From: Flavimaricola marinus
Lineage (GTDB): Bacteria; Pseudomonadota; Alphaproteobacteria; Rhodobacterales; Rhodobacteraceae
Direction of reading: 5' to 3'
Assembly: GCF_900184895.1 (NCBI RefSeq)
Contig: NZ_FXZK01000004.1
Location: 340,369 to 404,368, forward strand
DNA length: 64,000 bases
Of this stretch, positions 44,059-52,873 are shown in pieces. A model generated the notes under the pieces. That model was not told where the DNA came from. It saw only the letters and a list, made by a program, of their open reading frames with translations, and did no database searches. Made by a program: the position numbers and the translations under genes. How positions within the stretch are numbered: the first letter of the stretch is position 1; each line of letters begins with the position of its first letter.

Positions 44059-44646
44059 ATGAAGACCAATCAGATTCTGACCGCCGCTCTTTTCACCATG
44101 ACCGCCAGCATTGCCGTGGCTCAATCGGTCGCCGATCAGGTCGTCAGCCAGCTTCAGGCGCAGGGGTTCACCCATATCGAGGTCAAGCAGGGCATCAGCC
44201 AGGTGAAGGTCGAGGCGGTGCGCGGCACCACCGAGGTCGAGTTCGTCTATGACACCAACACCGGCCAGTTGCTAAGCCAGGAGGTTGGCACTGTCCGCCC
44301 CGGCGATGACACCAGCCCGGGCGTCGAGTATGACCGCGAGGACCGCGATTTCGTCAGCACGAACGGATCGGGCAACGACGGCATTGGCAACGACAGTTCC
44401 AGCAATGACGACAGCAACAATGATCGTTATGATGACGACGACGACAATGATCGCCACGACGATAACGATCGCCACGATGACAATGATCGGCATGACGACG
44501 ATGATGACGACGACGATGATCGCGACGACCGGGATGATCGCGACGACGATGATGACGACGACGATCGGGATGACCGCGACGACCGGGATGATCGCGATGA
44601 CCGTGACGACCGGGATGATCGTGACGACGACCGCGATGATGATTGA
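44059..44646 (+). CDS. Secreted PepSY-like protein with Asp/Arg/His-rich tail (copy 1), 195 aa
   Basis: MKTNQILTAALFTMTASIAVAQS is a signal peptide. Residues 23-80 form a PepSY-like domain: ADQVVSQLQAQGFTHIEVKQ, then EVEFVYDTNTGQLLSQEVG. From about residue 120 to the end the sequence is almost entirely Asp with Arg, His and Asn (DDDDDNDRHDDNDRHDD, then DRDDRDD repeats). Such a tail would be highly charged and disordered and could bind divalent metal, Ca2+ or mineral. The gene has a close paralog 60 bp downstream. ATG 44059 follows GAGGACAGTTCAT. DNA of the tail is a GAYGAYCGY repeat. Confidence 0.82.
   Translation: MKTNQILTAALFTMTASIAVAQSVADQVVSQLQAQGFTHIEVKQGISQVKVEAVRGTTEVEFVYDTNTGQLLSQEVGTVRPGDDTSPGVEYDREDRDFVSTNGSGNDGIGNDSSSNDDSNNDRYDDDDDNDRHDDNDRHDDNDRHDDDDDDDDDRDDRDDRDDDDDDDDRDDRDDRDDRDDRDDRDDRDDDRDDD
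44434..44645 (+). repeat. Low-complexity GAT/GAC/CGC repeat encoding Asp/Arg tail, copy 1
   Basis: About 210 bp of near-periodic GAC/GAT and CGC/CGG/CAC codons. The stretch codes for D/R/H/N only and is prone to length change by slippage. Large antisense frames in it are artefacts of the repeat. Confidence 0.8.
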
Positions 44647-44706
44647 TCGCAATTGCACCGGACCGGCGGCCCTTGGGTCGCCGTCCACCGGCATCGGGGG
44701 TGTGGC

Positions 44707-45279
44707 ATGAGCCTACGCTCCCTATTGCTTTGTCTGGGGTTGGCCTTGGCTCCGATGGCTGTCGCGGCGCAGACCCCGCAAGATGCCATCGTCAGCCAGC
44801 TAGCCCAGCAAGGCTTTCGCAACATCACGATCAACCGGACCTTGCTAGGCCGGGTGCGCATCGTGGCGACCAGCGACGATCTGCGCCGCGAGATCGTGTT
44901 CAACCCAGCCACCGGCGAGATCCTGCGCGACTATTGGGTGGACCTCGACGACGACCGTCCCCGCACGACTCTGGTCAATCCGTCGCCCTCCGGTTCCGCA
45001 GACCGGGAGTCTCGTGACGATGATCGTTCTGGCTCTGGCTCGAACGGGGACGATGACGATGACGACGACGATGATCGTGACAATTCCGGCTCTGGTTCGT
45101 CAGGTGACGATGACAGGGATGACGATGATCGCGACGACGACGGAGACGACGATCGCGACGACGACCGGGACGACGAGCGCGACGACCGTGAAGACGACCG
45201 CGACGACGAGCGTGATGATCGCGAAGATGACCGCGATGATCGGGATGACGATCGGGACGACCGCGACGATGACGACTAG
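44707..45279 (+). CDS. Secreted PepSY-like protein with Asp/Arg/Glu-rich tail (copy 2), 190 aa
   Basis: Paralog of the upstream gene. MSLRSLLLCLGLALAPMAVAAQ is a signal peptide. Residues 23-80: DAIVSQLAQQGFRNITINRT, then REIVFNPATGEILRDYWVD, the same PepSY-like layout. Then a Ser/Gly/Asp linker (SGSGSNGDDDD) and an Asp/Arg/Glu-rich tail (DDRDDERDDREDD pattern) to the end. Copy 2 uses Glu where copy 1 uses His and Asn, so the tails diverged while composition was kept. ATG 44707 (a shorter form than the frame opening at 44653) begins the signal. Probably co-transcribed with copy 1 and the LuxR-type gene. Confidence 0.82.
   Translation: MSLRSLLLCLGLALAPMAVAAQTPQDAIVSQLAQQGFRNITINRTLLGRVRIVATSDDLRREIVFNPATGEILRDYWVDLDDDRPRTTLVNPSPSGSADRESRDDDRSGSGSNGDDDDDDDDDRDNSGSGSSGDDDRDDDDRDDDGDDDRDDDRDDERDDREDDRDDERDDREDDRDDRDDDRDDRDDDD
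45040..45278 (+). repeat. Low-complexity GAT/GAC/CGC repeat encoding Asp/Arg/Glu tail, copy 2
   Basis: About 240 bp of GAC/GAT/CGY/GAR codons, similar to but not identical with the copy 1 tail. It is a likely site for recombination with copy 1 and for assembly or sequencing error. Confidence 0.8.
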
Positions 45280-45306
45280 GCCCGCCCCAATACGGAGCGT
45301 CACCGT

Positions 45307-45861
45307 GTGACCCATCGCTTCTGGACATATGCGATCGTTCTGGTTCTCGTCGTGCAGGCCCTCTGCGCTGTGTTCTTTGTCTATAACATTGCCGTGGCCC
45401 TGTTTGGCCTGACCCCGCTGCCGTGGACGGCCTATGAGGCGCTCGAACTCGGCGCGGCGGTGGGGTTGCTGTCCGGCTCGATCATCGGGGCCTTTGCCTT
45501 GCGCCGCAGCTTTGCCCGGACGGCGCTGGTCGAGGCGCAGTTGCGCGCGGCGTCGGGGGCGTTCATGGAGCTTCTCGAGGAACGCTTTGTCGAGTGGGGC
45601 CTGACCCCGGCCGAGGCCGACGTGGCGCTGTTTGCCATCAAGGGCATGAGCCTGTCCGACATCGCCGCCCTGCGCAACACGTCCGAAGGCACAGTCAAGG
45701 CGCAGACCAACGCCATTTACCGCAAGGCAGGCGTGTCCGGCCGCCCGCAATTGCTGAGCCTGTTCATCGACGAATTGATGTCCGGTCCAGTGACCGGAGG
45801 CCCGGCCAATGCGCCCGAACCGCCCGCTGTCAGGTCAGCCGAGGATCGCGTTGGCCTCTAG
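45307..45861 (+). CDS. Membrane-anchored LuxR-type helix-turn-helix regulator, 184 aa
   Basis: Two membrane segments (about residues 7-29, YAIVLVLVVQALCAVFFVY, and 44-65, ALELGAAVGLLSGSIIGAFAL), a short coiled helix (66-92), then a LuxR/FixJ-type HTH at about 97-160: GLTPAEADVALFAIKGMSLSDIAALRNTSEGTVKAQTNAIYRKAGVSGRPQLLSLF. The start is GTG 45307 with a modest GGAG site. A DNA-binding domain held at the membrane suggests direct envelope-to-promoter signalling. It is 27 bp after copy 2 of the PepSY-like genes, so it is probably their regulator. It overlaps the convergent DUF2237 gene by 27 bp. Confidence 0.85.
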   Translation: MTHRFWTYAIVLVLVVQALCAVFFVYNIAVALFGLTPLPWTAYEALELGAAVGLLSGSIIGAFALRRSFARTALVEAQLRAASGAFMELLEERFVEWGLTPAEADVALFAIKGMSLSDIAALRNTSEGTVKAQTNAIYRKAGVSGRPQLLSLFIDELMSGPVTGGPANAPEPPAVRSAEDRVGL

Positions 45862-46209
45862 CACTTCCATCGGCACGATTTCGAGCGCCGCCTTGTGCGT
45901 CGCGGCGAGATTGACCTTGGGCGGGCAGCCTTCGTCATGCGCCTGCAGGAACCGCCCGGCGCAGAGGCACCAGTGATCCCCCGGCTTGAGCCCGGCAAAG
46001 CCGAAGTCGGGCTGCGGCGTCGACAGATCGTTGCCCACATATTTCGAGAACGCCAGAAACTCTGCCGTCATCACCGCGCAGACGGTGTGACTGCCCCGGT
46101 CTTCGGCGCAGGTGTCGCAGGCCCCGTTTCGAAAGAACCCCGTCACCGGGTCCAGCGAGCAGGGGGCCAGTTCTTCGCCCAGCACGTTGAGGGAGTCGTC
46201 TTTGATCAT
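45835..46209 (-). CDS. DUF2237-family protein
   Basis: A 124-residue Cys-containing protein of the DUF2237 family: SLNVLGEELAPCSLDPVTGFFRNGACDTCAEDRGSHTVCAVMTAEFLAFS, then FGFAGLKPGDHWCLCAGRFLQAHDEGCPPKVNLAATH. Several conserved Cys pairs suggest a metal or disulfide site. Function unknown. The start ATG 46209 (MIKDDSLNV) is the usual N-terminus. Its end overlaps the LuxR-type gene by 27 bp in convergent orientation. Confidence 0.9.
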   Translation of the reverse strand: MIKDDSLNVLGEELAPCSLDPVTGFFRNGACDTCAEDRGSHTVCAVMTAEFLAFSKYVGNDLSTPQPDFGFAGLKPGDHWCLCAGRFLQAHDEGCPPKVNLAATHKAALEIVPMEVLEANAILG

Positions 46210-46278
46210 GGGGGTCTCCGTTCGTCGTCGCTGTATCATAGCCCGATTGTCGGCCGCGGTCATGGGGCTGCGCCCATA

Positions 46279-47310
46279 TTATTCGCCTGCATCCCAGCGG
46301 AACCAGCGCCCGTGGAAATCCGCCCGCCCGAGCGAGACATGGAGATCGCCGGGCCAGAGCCGCAGGGTGAGCACCGCGCCGGGCTGGGTGCCGTCGTTTT
46401 CCATTGCCAGCCATGCCAGCGGCGTATCCGGCCTGGCCATCGCGCCGACCAGTTCGATCAGCTGGGTGCCCTCGGTCTGTTTCCCGGCCGGGAAATATTG
46501 CCAGGCGATGGTGCTGTAGATCAGGTGCAGCTGGCCGGGCTGCGCGACCATCCGCCCTGACAGCCAGTCGATGGCGTCCGCCTTGGCCACGGGGGCTTGG
46601 GCCACGGAGATCGCGGCGTCGGTCAGGGCCAACCGGTGCGGTTGATCCGGCCAGAGGTAGGCCCGCAGCCGCAGCGCATCGCGTTGCGGGTCGAGCGGGT
46701 TGAGGTCCACGCCCGCCCGTTCGGCGATCTCGATGCTCGCGGCCTTGGGCAGATCGCCCTCCCAGTCTGGTGTGAGCGTCAACGCGGCATCGGCGGGGCC
46801 GAGCCGCTGCCCCTTGGCCTCCAGCGCGAAGTGGTCCCACATCAGGTTGAGCCCGGCGCTGGCCCCCAGCTCGCTGAGCTTGAACGGCATCGGGTGCCGT
46901 GCGTGCAGCCAGTGACCGGCGGCGATCAGCGCCCCGGCGCGGCGCACTTCGTTGGTTTGCGGGGCGCTGTTCAGGAACCGGTCGATGAACGCGGCCTCGG
47001 TGTGGAGCGCCGCCTCTACCGCGGTCCAGAGTGCGTCGTCGCTGGCGTTGTGGGGCGGATAGACTGCTGCGAGATCCGCCCGCTCTTCGAGCCGCAGCGC
47101 GTGCAGAGCGCCGCAGAGCCGCAGCGGCACCGATGCTTCGCGCGGGCCGAGATCGCCGGGCCAGTCGAACAGCCGGTCGGTGAGCGGCGTGCCCGGTTGC
47201 AGCCTGTCGGCGAGCAGGGTGCAGAGCCTGTGCATGAACGGCGAGCCGAGATCGTCGCAGGCCAGCGCCTGATAGCGCAGCGCGTCGCGGAGCCGGTCGG
47301 TCCGGCTCAT
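46279..47310 (-). CDS. DUF2332-family protein
   Basis: A 343-residue protein of the DUF2332 family: FRYQALACDDLGSPFMHRLCTLLADRL-type start, then LSELGASAGLNLMWDHFALE (a glycine-rich methyltransferase-like loop), IAERAGVDLNPLDP and YLWPDQPHRLALTD, LIYSTIAWQYFPAG. The overall layout suggests a SAM-dependent-methyltransferase-related fold, not proven. Its start ATG 47310 overlaps the stop of pth (ATGA at 47307-47310), so it is translationally coupled to pth. A much longer frame extends upstream but is a shadow of pth and SDR genes. Confidence 0.87.
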   Translation of the reverse strand: MSRTDRLRDALRYQALACDDLGSPFMHRLCTLLADRLQPGTPLTDRLFDWPGDLGPREASVPLRLCGALHALRLEERADLAAVYPPHNASDDALWTAVEAALHTEAAFIDRFLNSAPQTNEVRRAGALIAAGHWLHARHPMPFKLSELGASAGLNLMWDHFALEAKGQRLGPADAALTLTPDWEGDLPKAASIEIAERAGVDLNPLDPQRDALRLRAYLWPDQPHRLALTDAAISVAQAPVAKADAIDWLSGRMVAQPGQLHLIYSTIAWQYFPAGKQTEGTQLIELVGAMARPDTPLAWLAMENDGTQPGAVLTLRLWPGDLHVSLGRADFHGRWFRWDAGE

Positions 47311-48041
47311 CGGAACCTGTCCGCCAGCTTTTGCAGCGCGGTTCTGGTGTCTTTTTCGGGCGCGGCCTGCGGTGCGGCCGATATGGATTTCTCGACCGGT
47401 TTGACGCGGGGTTTGTCGCTGCCGGATTTTTCCTCGGTGGGTTTCGGCCCCTTTTGCCCGCCGCCGCTGCGAGGCGGGTTCAGCCGCAGGGACACGGCGT
47501 TGAGGAACTTTGGCCCGTCGCCATCCGCCAGATGCGCGGCCCCGTCCGAGACACCTCGCAGCATGTCGTCGAGCCAGTCGGCGTCGGCCTTGGCGAAATC
47601 GCGCAGCACATAGCCCGGCACCGCGTCCTTGTGCCCCGGATGCCCGACCCCCATTCGTACGCGGGTGTAGTCCGGCCCGATGTGCCCGTGGATCGACCGC
47701 AGCCCGTTGTGACCGGCGTGTCCGCCGCCCTGCTTGAGCTTGAGCTTGCCGGGTGCGAGGTCGATCTCGTCGTGGAACACCACCAGATCGGCGGGGGTGA
47801 GTTTGTGAAACCGCATCGCCTCGCCCACCGATTGCCCGGAGAGGTTCATGAAGGTTTCGGGCTTGAGCAGGATCACCTTGTCGGCCCCGAGCCTGCCTTC
47901 GCTGACCAGCCCCTGAAACTTTGACCGCCACGGGCTGAACCCATGATCCGAGCTGATCCGGTCCATCGCCATGAACCCGATATTGTGCCGGTTGCCCGCG
48001 TATTTCCCGCCCGGATTGCCGAGCCCAACAAACATCATCAT
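47307..48041 (-). CDS. pth: Peptidyl-tRNA hydrolase with C-terminal extension
   Basis: Releases tRNA from prematurely terminated peptidyl-tRNA. Seen: VGLGNPGGKYAGNRHNIGFMAMDRIS (catalytic His in NRHNIG), LLKPETFMNLSGQSVGEA, VFHDEIDLAPGKLKLKQGGGHAGHNGLRSI and YTRVRMGVGHPG. The catalytic core is the usual 190 residues; residues 190-244 are an extra low-complexity Lys/Pro/Ser/Glu tail (KGPKPTEEKSGSDKPRVK region) common in this order. Three successive ATGs (48041, 48038, 48035) are possible starts. Coupled to the DUF2332 gene. In many relatives rplY lies next to pth; here rplY is 2.8 kb away on the same strand. Confidence 0.93.
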   Translation of the reverse strand: MMMFVGLGNPGGKYAGNRHNIGFMAMDRISSDHGFSPWRSKFQGLVSEGRLGADKVILLKPETFMNLSGQSVGEAMRFHKLTPADLVVFHDEIDLAPGKLKLKQGGGHAGHNGLRSIHGHIGPDYTRVRMGVGHPGHKDAVPGYVLRDFAKADADWLDDMLRGVSDGAAHLADGDGPKFLNAVSLRLNPPRSGGGQKGPKPTEEKSGSDKPRVKPVEKSISAAPQAAPEKDTRTALQKLADRFR

Positions 48042-48213
48042 GCCGCCGTTTTAGCGCGGCTGCGGCGGGAGAGCCAGCGCCCTGCGGCGGAAACCACGGC
48101 ATTCCGTGCGGAGCAGATCGAGCCGGTTCGCGCCGCTGTTTAATCCAGATCAAGGCGGCTGCCGTCCGGCTGTGGAAGACTCTGCCCAGAGGCTCACATT
48201 TGAGGAGAATGTC

Positions 48214-48969
48214 ATGCAATTCGATTTCAACGGCAAGACCGCGATCGTCACCGGGGCGGGCTCTGGCATCGGTGCGGCGATTTCCCGCGATCTGGCCCGC
48301 TTTGGCGCTACGGTGGTGCTGGCCGATCTGGACGAGTCCGGGATGGCCACCGTCGCGGGCGAGATCACCTCCGCCGGCGGCAAGGCGCTGACCCAGCGCG
48401 CCGATACCAGTGCTGCGGCGGATGTCGAGCGTCTCGTGACTTTTGCCGTCGAGCAGACCGGCGCGCTGCACCTTCTGGTCAACAACGCGGGCATCGGCGG
48501 ACCGGCCGCGCCGGTGGGCGAATATCCTCTCGACGGCTGGCACAAGGTCATCGACGTGAACCTCAATGGCGTCTTTTACGGGATGCGCTATGCGCTGCCC
48601 GAGATCGTCAAGGCCGGCGGTGGTTCCGTCGTCAACATGGCGTCTATCCTCGGCACGGTCGGCTTTGCCACGGCCAGCGCCTATGTGGCGGCCAAACATG
48701 CCGTCGTCGGCCTGACCAAGGCGGCGGCGATCGAATACGCCAAGTCGAACGTGCGGGTGAACGCCATCGGGCCGGGCTTTATCGCGACGCCGCTGCTCGA
48801 CAAGAACCTGGACGAGGCGACGCTGGGCGTCATCGCGGGGATGCATCCGGTTGGCCGCTTGGGCAAGGCCGAGGAGGTGTCTGCGCTTGCCTGTTTCCTG
48901 TTGTCGGAACAGGCGAGCTTCGTCACCGGCAGCTATCACCTCGTCGACGGCGGCTATACGGCGCAGTAG
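48214..48969 (+). CDS. Short-chain dehydrogenase/reductase
   Basis: A 251-residue SDR: KTAIVTGAGSGIGAAISRDLA (TGxxxGIG NAD(P) motif), LVNNAGIGGPAAP, catalytic Ser and Tyr-x3-Lys in NMASILGTVGFATASAYVAAKHAVVGLTKAAAIEYAKSNVRVNAIGPGF, and the C-terminus FVTGSYHLVDGGYTAQ. TGAGGAGAA just upstream of ATG 48214 is a good ribosome site. The Asp after strand beta2 (VVLADLDES) suggests NAD over NADP. Substrate unknown; it has no operon partners. Confidence 0.9.
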   Translation: MQFDFNGKTAIVTGAGSGIGAAISRDLARFGATVVLADLDESGMATVAGEITSAGGKALTQRADTSAAADVERLVTFAVEQTGALHLLVNNAGIGGPAAPVGEYPLDGWHKVIDVNLNGVFYGMRYALPEIVKAGGGSVVNMASILGTVGFATASAYVAAKHAVVGLTKAAAIEYAKSNVRVNAIGPGFIATPLLDKNLDEATLGVIAGMHPVGRLGKAEEVSALACFLLSEQASFVTGSYHLVDGGYTAQ

Positions 48970-49170
48970 CGCCCGTGGGCCCGACATGGCCGGTGCCCGT
49001 CTCCGCCGCCGCTCTGGCGGGGGCGGAATGATCTGACGCCTCCCATTGCATTCCCTATGGCGCGCTCTAACATTAGGGGCGCCGGAAGGACTTTGCGCCA
49101 TGGTCTGTTCCAAGTTTCGTTGTTTGCTTTCAAGATGACAAAGACCACAGAAATCCAAGGGGAGAACCGA

Positions 49171-49713
49171 ATGGCTGAACCGGTCGCAGACGCTCAACTG
49201 TCTCTTGATCGCGACGTGTTTTTCCGCCGGTTGTTGCGCGATCTGAGCGGGACACTCGAGGGCGTCGTAGGGATCGAGGCCGCAGAGGGCTATATCAGCA
49301 CTGTCGGTGGTCAGGTCGGCCTTTGGATCAATCAGTCCTACCGAGAGGCGCTGGGCAAGCCCAAGCTGGATGCCGAGGCCGTCGCCGCCGTGTGCGTCGA
49401 TCTCAAGAAGCGTATCGGGGGCGACTTTCACCTCATTTCCGCCGACGAGGACAAGATGGTCTTTGGCAATAACCGCTGCCCCTTCGGCGAGATGGTTCTG
49501 GGCCGCACCTCTTTGTGCATGATGACGTCGAACGTTTTTGGCCGGATCTCGGCCGACAACCTCGGCTATGCCCGTGTCGAGCTTGATCAGACCATCGCCA
49601 AGGGCGATCCGGGGTGCCGCGTTGTGGTGCATCTCAGGCCGAACGACGAGGCTCCGCCGGATGCCCGCGAGTATTACCAGTATCCGCACACTCCGTCGGA
49701 TGAGGATGTATGA
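49171..49713 (+). CDS. Methanogen-output-domain (MetOD)-like sensory protein, 180 aa
   Basis: A 180-residue cytoplasmic protein that I associate with the methanogen output domain 1 family, usually found next to histidine kinases in alphaproteobacteria. Seen: [63 protein letters not shown] (Cys), [43 protein letters not shown] (two further Cys). The three conserved cysteines could bind a ligand or metal. ATG 49171 follows GGGGAG; an ATG at 49135 is an alternative. The end overlaps the kinase by ATGA, so it is probably the sensor partner of that kinase. Confidence 0.75.
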   Translation: MAEPVADAQLSLDRDVFFRRLLRDLSGTLEGVVGIEAAEGYISTVGGQVGLWINQSYREALGKPKLDAEAVAAVCVDLKKRIGGDFHLISADEDKMVFGNNRCPFGEMVLGRTSLCMMTSNVFGRISADNLGYARVELDQTIAKGDPGCRVVVHLRPNDEAPPDAREYYQYPHTPSDEDV

Positions 49714-50765
49714 CAACTCTGAATGAGGCGCAGATCGCTGATCTGGCGTTGTCGGCGCATCCGATGGCGACGTTGGTCGTCGATCTCGACGGGGCGGTGC
49801 TCTATTCGAACGCCGCGGCCAGGAATGCCTTCGGGCTGACGCAAGACGGGGCGGGCGCCGCCGGCTCCATCGAGGGCTGGGGCTTGCGGCGGATGCCGCT
49901 GCCGGAGCTGCTGCGCGCGGCGGCGATTTCGTCGAACTGGATTCCGGCGATCTTCTATCGCGGCGACGAGGCCGTTCATGCCCGTGCCCGCGGCATGCGG
50001 GCCAAGGGGGGTGGCGCGCCTCTTGTGCTGATCACATCGGTTGCCGATGCCACGACCCAATTCCAGCTTCACGCCAAGCAGATCAGGGAACTGAACATGC
50101 AGGTGGCGCTGTATCAGAAGAAGTCGATGGAGCTCGAAGAATCCGTCGCCGTTTCGAAGGTGCTCGAGCGCGAACTGGTCCACCGGGTCAAAAACAATCT
50201 CGCGGTGGTGTCGGCGCTGCTCAACCAGCAGGCCCGCTCGTCCGGGGACGAGATCGTCACCGATGCCCTCAAGAGCGCCGCGAGCCGGATCAAATCCATC
50301 GCGGTGGTGCACGACGTGCTCGACCGAAACCAGCAGACCGAAGTCGTCAACGTGGCGGATCTGGTGGTGCAGCTGGCCGCCGGTATCCGGACCACGCTCT
50401 GCCCGCCACGGATCGCGCTGGTGACGGAAACCCAGATGGCCGTGGTTCATGTCGATGTGGCGCTGCCGCTTGCGCTCTTGGTCAACGAATTGGTCACCAG
50501 CGCCATCACCCACGCGTTCGTCGGCCGCCCGAGGGGCCGCATCCTCGTGACCAGCGCCGTCGAGGGCACGGAGGTGGAGATTCGCGTCGCGGACGATGGC
50601 GTGGGCCATCCCTCCGGCGCCAAGGGCGCCCCCCGCGAGCCTCGCCTCGTGGCGGCGCTCGTCGACCAGATCGGCGGGTCCATCGACCGCGTGACCGGGG
50701 ACGGGACCGAATGGGTTCTGCGTTTCCCCTCCGATCCGCAGCGCGCCTATTCCAGCCCGATGTGA
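49710..50765 (+). CDS. Cytoplasmic histidine kinase, PAS and HisKA_2 (HWE-like) type
   Basis: A 351-residue kinase without membrane segments. Residues 8-115 form a PAS-like domain ([32 protein letters not shown]); 120-150 a coiled helix; 150-210 the HisKA_2 dimerisation domain, [23 protein letters not shown] with phospho-acceptor His158; and 230-345 the ATPase domain ([20 protein letters not shown]-box, VADDGVGHP and [18 protein letters not shown]). No response regulator gene is adjacent, so its target is elsewhere. Coupled to the MetOD-like gene. Confidence 0.88.
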   Translation: MTTLNEAQIADLALSAHPMATLVVDLDGAVLYSNAAARNAFGLTQDGAGAAGSIEGWGLRRMPLPELLRAAAISSNWIPAIFYRGDEAVHARARGMRAKGGGAPLVLITSVADATTQFQLHAKQIRELNMQVALYQKKSMELEESVAVSKVLERELVHRVKNNLAVVSALLNQQARSSGDEIVTDALKSAASRIKSIAVVHDVLDRNQQTEVVNVADLVVQLAAGIRTTLCPPRIALVTETQMAVVHVDVALPLALLVNELVTSAITHAFVGRPRGRILVTSAVEGTEVEIRVADDGVGHPSGAKGAPREPRLVAALVDQIGGSIDRVTGDGTEWVLRFPSDPQRAYSSPM

Positions 50766-50817
50766 TCCGGGCACAAGCGCCCGACTCTGACCCTGCCCGA
50801 TACTGGCCGCGCACAAA

Positions 50818-50845
50818 AAAACGGGGGCCCGAAAGCCCCCGTTTT
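50818..50845 (-). terminator. Rho-independent terminator of rplY (bidirectional)
   Basis: AAAACGGGGGC (50818-50828) pairs with GCCCCCGTTTT (50835-50845) across a 6-base loop. Read on the minus strand the stem is followed by a T run (the A run at 50815-50820), so it serves rplY; read on the plus strand it has four T within the stem end and can also stop the kinase transcript. Confidence 0.88.
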
Positions 50846-50865
50846 CGATGTCGAGCCGAGGAAGA

Positions 50866-51501
50866 TTACTCTTCGGTGGCTTCGGCTTCCTCGTCGCCTT
50901 CTGCTTCGTCCTCGTTGTCGGAGGCGCGCAGCCCGGACGGAGCCGAGATGTTGGCGATGACGAAGTCGCGGTCGATCGTCGGCTTGGCGCCTTCGGGCAG
51001 GACCACGTCGCTGATGTGCAGCGTGTCACCGACTTCCCGACCGGTCAGGTCGATGGTCAGGTGATCCGGGATGTCACCGGCGAGCACGTTCAGTTCGACT
51101 TCGTTCCGAACCACGGTCAGAACGCCGCCGCGCTTGATGCCCGGTGCCGCGCTCTCGTTGATGAACTCGACGGGGATGAACAGCTTCACCCGGCTGGTCC
51201 GCTTGAGGCGCATGAAGTCGACGTGCTTGGGCAGGTCTTTGACCACGTCACGCTGGACGCCGCGGCAGATGACCCGCACGTCGTCCTGGCCTTCAACCTT
51301 GAGGTTGAACAGGGTCGACAGGAACCGGCCTGCCTTCAGACGCTTCAGCAGCGCGTTGTAGGGGATGTTGATGGGCTGCGGGTCAATGCCGCCGCCATAA
51401 ACGATGCCAGGTACGTCGCCATCACGGCGAGCTTGGCGGGCGGCCCCCTTGCCTGTCCCCGCGCGTACCGTGGCGTGAAGATCAGGGATCTCACCAGCCA
51501 T
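50866..51501 (-). CDS. rplY: 50S ribosomal protein L25/general stress protein Ctc
   Basis: A 211-residue 5S-rRNA-binding protein of the long CTC type: the L25 domain (residues 1-95, [26 protein letters not shown]) and the C-terminal TL5-like beta domain (95-190) with VPVEFINE-type segment [20 protein letters not shown]. It ends in an acidic tail ([15 protein letters not shown]). ATG 51501 ([12 protein letters not shown]) begins the homology. Start side faces the MFS gene across 211 bp; terminator lies after its stop. In many relatives it is adjacent to pth. Confidence 0.94.
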   Translation of the reverse strand: MAGEIPDLHATVRAGTGKGAARQARRDGDVPGIVYGGGIDPQPINIPYNALLKRLKAGRFLSTLFNLKVEGQDDVRVICRGVQRDVVKDLPKHVDFMRLKRTSRVKLFIPVEFINESAAPGIKRGGVLTVVRNEVELNVLAGDIPDHLTIDLTGREVGDTLHISDVVLPEGAKPTIDRDFVIANISAPSGLRASDNEDEAEGDEEAEATEE

Positions 51502-51712
51502 AGTATATTCCTTTGATGTAGGGGCCAGCCTCCAAGGGTGTCCGGCCCGATGAAGTCGCGCGTATAGGAGGAATCGCGCCCTTTGAAAAGAGCCAAGTTT
51601 GGCGCCTGTCACCAGGAAGCCGCTCGGATTGTGGCAGTCTTGTCACCTTGTGTGACCGTGCCCGCGATTTCCGCCCATTGCCAAAGCCTCGATCCGCTGC
51701 CACAGATCCCGA

Positions 51713-52873
51713 ATGTCGATTATGTCCGCCCTCAAGATTTCCCGTCGTCCGGCCACCGGATTTGTCGTCGTTGGCATGTTCTGGGGCTGTTTTGCCGCCT
51801 ATGTCCCCGAGATCAAGGCCCAGCTCGGCGCCAGCGATGCCCTGTTCGGGATGCTGTTGTTGGGATCGGCAACCGGGCTTGTCTCGGCGATGTGGCTTGC
51901 CCCCAAGATGGACCGGTCGCTCGGCAACAGGTCGATGCAGGTGGCGGCCTGCCTTCTCGCCTTTGCGTGGCTGTGGCCCGGACTGGTGACCCTGCCTGTC
52001 CTCTTCTTTGCCGTGATGTGCGGCGTCGGCATGGCGTCGGGATTGCTGGATGTGATCATGAACGCTCGGGTGAGCGAGCTCGAGGCCAGCCATTCCCGAT
52101 CCCTGATGAATGCCAATCACGCGATGTTTTCGCTGTCTTATGCCGTTGCCGCGCTGATCACCGGAGCGGCCCGCGAGGCGGGTTTGCCCCCTGTCATGGT
52201 GCTGGCCGGTTTCGGTGTGCTGACCCTTTTGGCTCTGCCGATCCTGCGGATGGAGGTGGCCGTCGTGGAGGAGCCGGAGACCGGCCGCGGCCGCTATCCC
52301 CTGTGGCCGATCCTGATTTGCGGTGCGATCGTGCTCGTCGCCTTCATGTCGGAGGCCACAGTGGAGGCCTGGTCGGCCCTGCATGTGGAGCGCACCTTGG
52401 GCGGCGGCGCGGCCGAGGGCGCGCTGGGCCCGGCGATGCTGGGCCTGACCATGATGATCGGCCGCTTTTCCGGGCAGGTCGTGGCCGAGCGTTTGCGCGA
52501 AGTGACCGTGATCTATTGGGCCGCGCTGATGGCCTCGGCCGGCGCCCTGATCGCCTCTGTCGCGCCGACCCCGCTGATTGCCTATGTCGGCTTTGGCGTG
52601 CTTGGCCTTGGGGTGTCGGTCATCGGCCCGATGGGCCTCGCCCTCGTCGGCCGCATGGTGCCGCCGCATCTGCGCACCGAAGCGATCAGCCGCGCCGCCG
52701 TCATCGGCTTTTCCGGGTTCTTCTGGGCGCCCAGCCTGATGGGCTTTGTAAGCGAAGGCTTTGGCCTGCGCGTCGCCTTTGCCTGCGTGGCGGTGATGCT
52801 GTTGATCGCGATCCCCTTGGCCATCGTGATGAACCGCATGGAGAAGGACAAGATCGCCGCCAGCGTCGCCTAG
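51713..52873 (+). CDS. MFS transporter (YbjJ-like permease family)
   Basis: A 386-residue protein with 12 membrane segments: [37 protein letters not shown], then [28 protein letters not shown] between TM4 and TM5, and [19 protein letters not shown] in TM8-9. The sequence pattern, including the [19 protein letters not shown] stretch, resembles the YbjJ/uncharacterised sugar or inner-membrane transport group of MFS. Two in-frame starts (51713, 51722) are both possible. The stop overlaps trpF (convergent) by 4 bp. Substrate unknown. Confidence 0.82.
   Translation: MSIMSALKISRRPATGFVVVGMFWGCFAAYVPEIKAQLGASDALFGMLLLGSATGLVSAMWLAPKMDRSLGNRSMQVAACLLAFAWLWPGLVTLPVLFFAVMCGVGMASGLLDVIMNARVSELEASHSRSLMNANHAMFSLSYAVAALITGAAREAGLPPVMVLAGFGVLTLLALPILRMEVAVVEEPETGRGRYPLWPILICGAIVLVAFMSEATVEAWSALHVERTLGGGAAEGALGPAMLGLTMMIGRFSGQVVAERLREVTVIYWAALMASAGALIASVAPTPLIAYVGFGVLGLGVSVIGPMGLALVGRMVPPHLRTEAISRAAVIGFSGFFWAPSLMGFVSEGFGLRVAFACVAVMLLIAIPLAIVMNRMEKDKIAASVA

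Noticed and set aside
44272..44694. Antisense Val/Ile-rich frame through the Asp/Arg repeat
   Set aside because: It is the reverse complement of GAT/GAC repeats, which always reads as Val/Ile; no start signal or conservation argument.
46279..49716. A 1145-codon minus-strand frame
   Set aside because: Only its last 343 codons are a real protein (DUF2332). The rest is antisense to the SDR and MetOD-like genes and out of frame with pth.
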